Source: Sanderia malayensis
Lineage: Eukaryota; Cnidaria; Scyphozoa; Semaeostomeae; Pelagiidae
Length of the DNA: 64,000 nt
NCBI GenBank assembly: GCA_013076295.1
Contig: RQOL01000660.1
Span: 7,096,896-7,160,895, forward strand
Reading direction: 5' to 3'
The position numbers were made by a program, and so were the translations under genes. Position 1 is the stretch's first letter, and every line of letters begins with the position of its first letter. The notes under the pieces are model-generated. The model saw only the letters and a list, made by a program, of their open reading frames with translations. It did no database searches and had not been told where the DNA came from. Below, one piece after another: positions 59,433 to 64,000 of the stretch.

Positions 59433-60023
59433 CAGTGGCGTAGATATAGGGGGGCATGGGGGGGGGGCAACCGCCCCCCCCCCACCAGAGCTTCCGAGCC
59501 ATTTTGTCAGAAAATTTAAGATTTTGTCCGAAAGTTTTCGAAAATGATCTTAAGGGACAGTTTGAAAACGTTTTCAAATGGCTAATAGCCTTGACTCCTC
59601 CAGTATCGTCAGCTCACGACGAACGAGCTTTCAGTTGCTTAAAGAGAGTCAAGACGTATCTCCGAAATACCATGAATGAAGAGCGTCTTTCAAACTTGGC
59701 ATGGATCTCCATCAATCGCGAAACAGTGGCAAACTTGCCATTAAGAAAGATGCAAGAACCCTTTCTTGAAGCAAAAACAAGGAAACTTTTCAATTAAGGA
59801 AACAAGGAAACAAGGAAACTTTTCATTTTCAACAAGGAAACGATTCGTGATTTTCTCAAGTAACTGTCATCTTTCATGTTTAAACTCTGTCTATATTTAG
59901 AAACGTCTTATCGAACAATTACCTAAATTCGGGCGTGCCTTTGTGGACATGCCCAAAAGACACTTTTTTGTTGGAAAATTTTGGTCTTTGCCTCCCCGCT
60001 ACATATTTCTGTCTACGCCACTG
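59433..60023 (+). mobile_element. Internally deleted hAT transposon with perfect 8-bp target duplication
   Basis: Terminal inverted repeats CAGTGGCGTAGA at both ends, flanked by AGTTGTTT (59425-59432 and 60024-60031). The 8-bp duplication and CAGTGG end define hAT. 591 bp; only the transposase C-terminus remains. Poly-G/poly-C lies inside the left end. Confidence 0.93.
59456..59797 (+). pseudogene. hAT transposase C-terminal dimerisation region
   Basis: WLIALTPPVSSAHDERAFSC, then LKRVKTYLRNTMNEERLSNL and AWISIN, the hAT C-terminal dimerisation motif of the ZMYM-like group. It ends at TAA 59795-59797. The catalytic core is missing. Confidence 0.88.
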
Positions 60024-60238
60024 AGTTGTTTGTTAAGAATATCTTTTATCAAATCAATGATTTGATTAAGGATGTTACTGTATGACCATGATATTTGAAA
60101 TTTTGCATCTACTAAGTGGTTTGTATCCATGAAGGAATTGATAGTGATACAGAAGGTTTCAGTCACAAAACATCAATAGCTGTGGGAGTGTAATTCATGT
60201 CTTTAAATCAATAACTGTTGGTGTTTCTGTCTAAAACC

Positions 60239-61328
60239 TTAACTGCTGTGGCTTTCAATTGTCTCTTGACTTAAATTAGTTTTTAAATACATGAATGCAT
60301 GAGCTGCCTCGTCAGGCTTTATATCATCAACGTTCTCAATAAAACTTTGACAACTTTCTCTAAACAGCGGATCTAAATAATCTTCTGGGTAATCAAGAAC
60401 TCCTGACACATCTGCTACCTCCTTCAAATCATCATCATTGAGTGGGATGCCACATTTTTTACCACCATATCTCTCCGGAGAATTATGTTCAGGAATTCCT
60501 GTTGGGAGTGCTTTTTTTGTTTCTTTACGTTTGTTTACGACTGCAAGAAAATTAAACTTTAATGAGTATATCAATTTTGGATGGATTAAATAATCAGCTT
60601 AAGAGTGCTGCAGGGTAATGATTAGACAGTTATAGAATAGGTTGTGTTTGGGGAGGCTTTTAACTAAGATATGCAGTGGTTGATTATTTGATTTCTGTAG
60701 AATCATTGTTGATTCTGTTATGGAATGTGATGCATTTTAGTCTAATGCCCCTCCATACCATCTTCGATAATGTTTGTTGTAGTTTACCGTATTGCTTCAA
60801 ACAGATGAGATATTTAGCACCATTCCTGTCTACGGTCAAACAATTTTAAACCTGACTGAGGACCATTTTTACTTGAGGCATTAGGATGTATTATTTTTTA
60901 ACAAAATATTGTTATGTAAATAATATGTTTAAGTTCTTATGTTAATATGTTTTAAGTTAATATGTTTTTAGACTTAATTAATATTTTTTCATAATGTTTT
61001 GTTTTGTTTTATGTATTTGTTAGTTTTGTTAGAGCAAAGGCTTTGTTTTCTAATTATATCTTAAGAGAAATTTTGTTGTTTTTGGAGCTCATTATAATTG
61101 CATTGATTTTGTTCAATATCTTCATGCAATCATTTTGACTTTGAGGTTTCCTGTAGTATGTTCAATATGTTAAAAAATAACGCTGTGCATTTTACATTGA
61201 ATGCTAGCCTGCTTCCAGACCCAATGGAGATTTGAACTTAAAAATACAAAGGCAACTTCAAATTGACACTCTAAGGTCTTACCAATCTTTCTATGAACTA
61301 TTGACCTTGGGATTTCTATTTTTCAAAG

Positions 61329-61359
<31 letters not shown>

Positions 61360-62383
61360 CATGTATATATAGATTCCAACCCAGTAATTATAAAGACAGC
61401 AATTATAATGCAATTATCAATTATTGTTTTAGAATCATTACCTATCATCCTTATTGCTTAAGGCATAATCACCAGATTCCAATAGATCATTCAATTGATG
61501 TTTGAAGTACCTCTCCAATCGATCTAATAATTTTTGCCACCACCTCTCAATCTTGTTCTGTGCTGATGGTCCATGTAACACAGATTTTGTAACATCTTCA
61601 TCATTACTCACTTTGTCTTTTAGATAGCAATGAATTGTTGCTAGTACCCCAGTCCCTGTTCCTTTATCAATGCGGATTCATTCTGGAAGAACTAGAAACA
61701 AAAAAGTTAGTTTCAATAATTTTATTACATTTCTAATTACAATACATTACCCTTTTTGAGAACACAGTTGGACTTCAACCTTGTTTATTGTTATTTTTTG
61801 GCTGATTTTTTCTCGTAAAGTGTATTTCAAGACATTGCACTGAACAAGTGTGTTTTAGGACAATACTTAACACTTTCCTACTTTTCTTTTCATGATTAAG
61901 TAAATTATGAGATATAAGAATTGTACCGAAATCCTCTGCCTCAGTGTCAGGCATCACTGAGCAGGGGGGCTGGGGGGCTCTAGACCTCCACTTTTGACCA
62001 AAGATAGGATCACTTGTTACCAGACACAGGATCGTTTTTCTCATTCTTATTCCACCCCCCCCCTCGCTTTCGGATGCTTAGTCCCCTCATTATAAAATTG
62101 AGAATCTATATTCTTCTAAAAAATATCAACTTTTGTTGACATGACATTACATTATATATGGCTAAATTTGATATAATGCATATTCCTTACCTCTATTTTG
62201 ATACAAGTAATCAAGACAATATCTGCCAATTAATAAAGGATCATTGTTTGTGGTCCAGACATGTAGAAAGTTTATCCTTCCACCGTATGTATCTTGCCCA
62301 CCATAGATGCACAATGGAAACATAGATTTGTGAAAGCCACATAACTTGTCATGGCCATCCATTGAAATGGTGTAGTCAGAGCC
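60239..62383 (-). pseudogene. Second integrase-core (DDE) gene, three exons visible
   Basis: Exon 62383-62191 (acceptor TTTTGTAG, donor GAGGTAAGG) has SMDGHDKLCGF (Asp) and RINFLHVWTTN. Exon 61691-61442 joins in phase and has IRIDKGTGTG (Asp) and SAQNKIERWW (Glu), but a TGA replaces the Trp before IRIDK. Exon 60540-60239 has ALPTGIPEHN, ERYGGKKCGIPL and a helical C-terminus, ending TAA. The stretch normally joining the last two blocks is missing. The family is repeat-borne in cnidarians; the DDE layout is that of retroviral-type integrase folds. Confidence 0.68.
61327..61372. repeat. (TA)n low-complexity tract
   Basis: Alternating TA with ACA interruptions, largely self-complementary. Confidence 0.85.
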
Positions 62384-62738
62384 CTACAAAAGGTGAAGTA
62401 CATCAATGTGAAACTGCATCAGTATACTATAGTGTTATAGCATGTTGTTAAAGGTACCTTAGATAAGCACATGCTGTAAAAGCCATCCACTAGTCATTGC
62501 AATTAAAAATACATAATATTATCAGGAAACAGCAGCTTTATTATGAACTTTAAGGCTAACACTGCAATGATCAGAAGCATTTTCGCAGAAAAAACAATTA
62601 ACACCTTCAGCAACAAATGGTGGTTAATAGTCTAACCTCAGAGGTGAACACAACTTTCTCCATTGATGGGCAGCGTAAATTAATTTCAATTCAATTCAAT
62701 TTCATTTTATTTTTCATTTAATTTGATTTCAATTTATG

Positions 62739-62803
62739 TTCAATGAAGTATACAGAAAGAATGAAAAACCCTGACCCTCAATGAAGTATACAGAAAGAAT
62801 GAG
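62739..62803 (+). repeat. 40-bp spaced direct repeat
   Basis: TCAATGAAGTATACAGAAAG occurs at about 62739 and again at about 62779, at the start of the following open frame. Confidence 0.75.
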
Positions 62804-62818
62804 AAAGAAAAGAAGGAT

Positions 62819-63124
62819 ATGTATGAGGAAAGAGTCATCAACTCTGAGAAAGGTTCCTTTGCGCCTCTAGTGTTCCTCACAACAGGTGGAATGGGTCCAG
62901 AATGTGCTACCATTGTGAAAAGAGTTGCGGAGATGATTGCAAATAAACGGGATGAAAGATATGCTGATGTAATCAATCACATAAGAACAAAACTTAGATT
63001 TGCTCTATTAAAAAGCATCCTAATTGCTATTCGGGGAGTGAGAGGGAGGATTGAACACGATAAGAAGATGGGCTATGCCTCCCTCAATCTGACACCACAC
63101 AGACCCAACTATGAGTTCATTTAA
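62819..63124 (+). CDS. Conserved repeat-borne fragment with SFAPLVFLTTGGMGPE motif
   Basis: 101 residues, open to TAA at 63122-63124. It begins within EERVINSEKGSFAPLVF and has TGGMGPECATIVKR and LRFALLKSILIAIRG. Similar segments sit at the C-terminal end of retroelement-like proteins in cnidarian genomes (general knowledge, low certainty). No RT or integrase lies upstream here, so it is a fragment. Confidence 0.45.
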   Translation: MYEERVINSEKGSFAPLVFLTTGGMGPECATIVKRVAEMIANKRDERYADVINHIRTKLRFALLKSILIAIRGVRGRIEHDKKMGYASLNLTPHRPNYEFI

Positions 63125-64000
63125 TTTGAGAACTTTTAACATTTACTGTTTTATTTTAAATAATTTCAGCCTTTAGCATTGTAAAATTTTGCTAATTTTA
63201 ATTTATTATTTCATTTAAAAGTTAGGCATTGTATAAAAAATATTTCAAATTGTAGCTAAATTTATGTTCAATTTAACTTATTTTCACTTTTGTTTTATTT
63301 CAATCAATTTTTAATTTTGTTTATTAACTTTATTGTTCACAATTTGATTATATTTCGAAGATGTGATTGTAATTTTTTTTATTTAATGAAATCAAGAAAA
63401 AAATAACAGAAGAAATCAGAAAAAGTATGATGGCACGCATGGGCCAACAAACACCAGCATCATTTACTGTTTTGGAGTGACCGTTGATTTCTTTCCCCGA
63501 AAACAAAATAACTCTGCTGATAACAAAATGTTGCAGCTTAAGCTACTATAAAACACCTGCAAAAATACAACATGCCATTTATAAATTGGTTTACAGAACA
63601 CCATATCTCATCTAAAAAAAGCTGTGGCAAACCATTGCATGTTTTTCTTTGAATTGCTTACTGTTCGCTATTCAATCTCTTATATCTCTTCCAGTTAAAT
63701 CTTACAAACTATGCACATCATGATATTACTGAGATTCTTCCCCACGAAATATATAATGCTCCTTCGCAAGTCAGTTTTTCTTAAAAATCACTCCAATTGA
63801 TCTCTCATTTTTATGAAAAATGCACATTGAAACCATGCTACAAGCAGAAGGGCACAAAGATCATTTCAGGAAAATGCTCTTTCTTATTTGCAAAGTCTTA
63901 AAGATATTATTGCAGCCCATTCCTAACATGTTTTCCCTTCTACTTTGTCAATTATCCACAACAAGAATGAACCTGATCGGGCTTCACAATTACAAGGCCA
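63125..64000. other. No gene recognised (63125-64000)
   Basis: Very AT-rich to about 63420, then mixed sequence running off the window edge. A partial exon is possible but unsupported. Confidence 0.4.

Noticed and set aside
61960..62060. G/C-run pair as a hAT or other transposon end
   Set aside because: GGGGGG runs and CCCCCCCC face each other, but no matching terminal repeat or target duplication could be found by eye.

Overview
The window looks like part of an AT-rich animal genome, most likely from an early-branching metazoan (cnidarian or sponge). This is inferred from spliceosomal introns and from the mix of repeat-borne families: KDZ and ISL2EU transposases, DUF6589 proteins, integrase-core proteins and an alpha-kinase. 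I see no rRNA, tRNA, CRISPR or bacterial operon structure, and no gene I would confidently call an ordinary host gene. Nearly everything recognisable is a mobile element or a broken gene of a mobile or repeat-borne family. Many breaks are single-base shifts next to homopolymers, so some may be assembly errors.

Layout. 0.3-8.2 kb (minus): a multi-exon KDZ (Kyakuja-Dileera-Zisupton) transposase gene. One coding exon is split by a 778-bp Helitron-like element (1689-2466), and the N-terminal part is split by a truncated LINE (7.4-8.1 kb). 8.2-12.3 kb: a tandem array of about 172-bp units split by a Gypsy-type LTR retrotransposon (8477-12036) with both LTRs, PBS, PPT and a 5-bp target duplication, but no gag. 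12.6-16.3 kb: a complete-ended ISL2EU-type transposon carrying a THAP/DDE transposase and a convergent SWIM/YqaJ gene, both broken. 18.1-20.9 kb: an internally deleted Helitron Rep/helicase gene. 23.0-28.6 kb: Helitron-end repeats and TATG satellites around a decayed PIF/Harbinger transposase, then a second 172-bp array. 28.7-35.2 kb: a LINE with a second LINE nested in it (32695-34814, 10-bp target duplication). 35.4-37.1 kb: a long inverted-repeat element flanked by TTAA. 37.2-41.1 kb: MULE-like and integrase-core remnants.

41.5-49.8 kb: the most intriguing block. A DUF6589 gene (plus) and a RecQ-like helicase gene (minus) converge with their stops 92 bp apart; the helicase start abuts a tandem Helitron array (49822-54383). 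The pair could be one uncharacterised mobile unit. 55.0-59.0 kb (plus): an uncharacterised repeated nuclease-like family, an HUH Rep protein and an alpha-kinase. 59.4-60.0 kb: a deleted hAT with perfect 8-bp target duplication. 60.2-62.4 kb (minus): a second integrase-core gene.

The recurring theme is one Helitron-like repeat family with 5' TC and 3' CTAG followed by T, carrying an internal GC-rich hairpin unit and TATG microsatellites. It recurs across the window. Two insertions can be dated relative to their targets because removing the insert restores an open reading frame: the Helitron in the KDZ exon and the LINE in the LINE.
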